From positions 6,868,001 through 6,932,000 of the forward strand of contig NC_064034.1 of assembly GCF_932526225.1 (NCBI RefSeq): a stretch of DNA of 64,000 nucleotides. The letters are read 5' to 3'. The stretch's first letter is position 1, and each line of letters starts with the position of its first letter. The position numbers were made by a program, and so were the translations under genes. The notes beneath the pieces are model-generated. The model ran no database searches. It was not told where the DNA came from and saw nothing but the letters and a program-made list of their open reading frames with translations. This document shows positions 63,864 through 64,000 of this stretch, in pieces. This DNA is from Nematostella vectensis (lineage: Eukaryota; Cnidaria; Anthozoa; Actiniaria; Edwardsiidae).

Positions 63864-64000
63864 TTCTCTAAACCAATCATGTCTTTAGACCAAGATTCCA
63901 GAACCCCATCGATGGAGTGTTGATCTGCCAATACGAGACTCTCCGCCAACCGGCTCTTCTCCTCCTCATCCAAACACCAATCCCAAAACCTATCTGGATT
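63860..64000 (-). CDS. Partial upstream frame with ESWSKD module (5' end beyond the window)
   Basis: Forty-six codons run from the window edge to a TGA at 63860-63862. It contains DQHSIDGVLESWSKDMIGLE, aligning with PNEILESWFKDITGLIEM near the start of the polymerase. The matching continuation (REQT.. versus ENQT..) is in the next frame, starting at 63863. Confidence 0.55.
   Translation of the reverse strand, partial: NPDRFWDWCLDEEEKSRLAESLVLADQHSIDGVLESWSKDMIGLEK

Overview
This is a 64 kb piece of an animal nuclear genome. It is A+T-rich, its genes are split by GT-AG introns, and it carries many small DNA transposons, minisatellites and one virus-like polymerase. The conserved proteins (GNL3, EXD2, p38 MAPK, DUS4L, LSM3) are clearly metazoan. 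The divergence level, short introns and transposon types suggest a cnidarian, probably an anthozoan (sea anemone or coral). That placement is inference; no marker in the window proves it.

Layout. 0.4-2.5 kb: 3' half of an A/B-type metallocarboxypeptidase (+). 4.0-23.7 kb: GNL3/nucleostemin (-), 20 exons that splice into an open frame of 540 codons; its introns hold a 4.07 kb inverted-repeat transposon with a transposase-like gene, a 2.7 kb Tc1/mariner-like element, several MITEs, a 57 bp perfect hairpin and minisatellites. 24.2-27.2 kb: EXD2 exonuclease (+), divergent from GNL3. 28.3-33.0 kb: p38 MAP kinase (-), divergent from DUS4L (+, 33.4-40.2 kb), which converges on LSM3 (-, 40.4-41.3 kb). 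43.1-52.9 kb: a large gene (-) for an unusual signalling scaffold with two consecutive pseudokinase domains, a possible RHIM-like motif near the N-terminus and a long proline/arginine-repeat, SH3-ligand-like tail. 52-56 kb: a threefold segmental repeat and a third copy of a 1 kb TTAA-type MITE. 59-64 kb: an intact Polinton/adintovirus-type family B DNA polymerase (+) facing a Cys/His-repeat protein (-); the element runs off the right edge.

The most unusual observation is a recurring pattern. At least nine tandem duplications or minisatellites, in five different genes, have a repeat unit that contains an exon-intron junction: the last exon bases plus the 5' splice site, or the 3' splice site plus the first exon bases. 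Many copies keep the GT or AG. This looks like a genome-wide habit rather than coincidence and could feed alternative splice-site use, intron growth or intron gain.

The housekeeping genes are unrelated in function (ribosome biogenesis, DNA end resection/mitochondrial nuclease, stress signalling, tRNA modification, U6 snRNP) and are packed as divergent or convergent pairs, with YY1/TISU-like AANATGGCGG motifs at several promoters or start codons. Exon coordinates below were derived by hand from splice signals and reading-frame continuity; 5' and 3' UTR limits are mostly not determinable.
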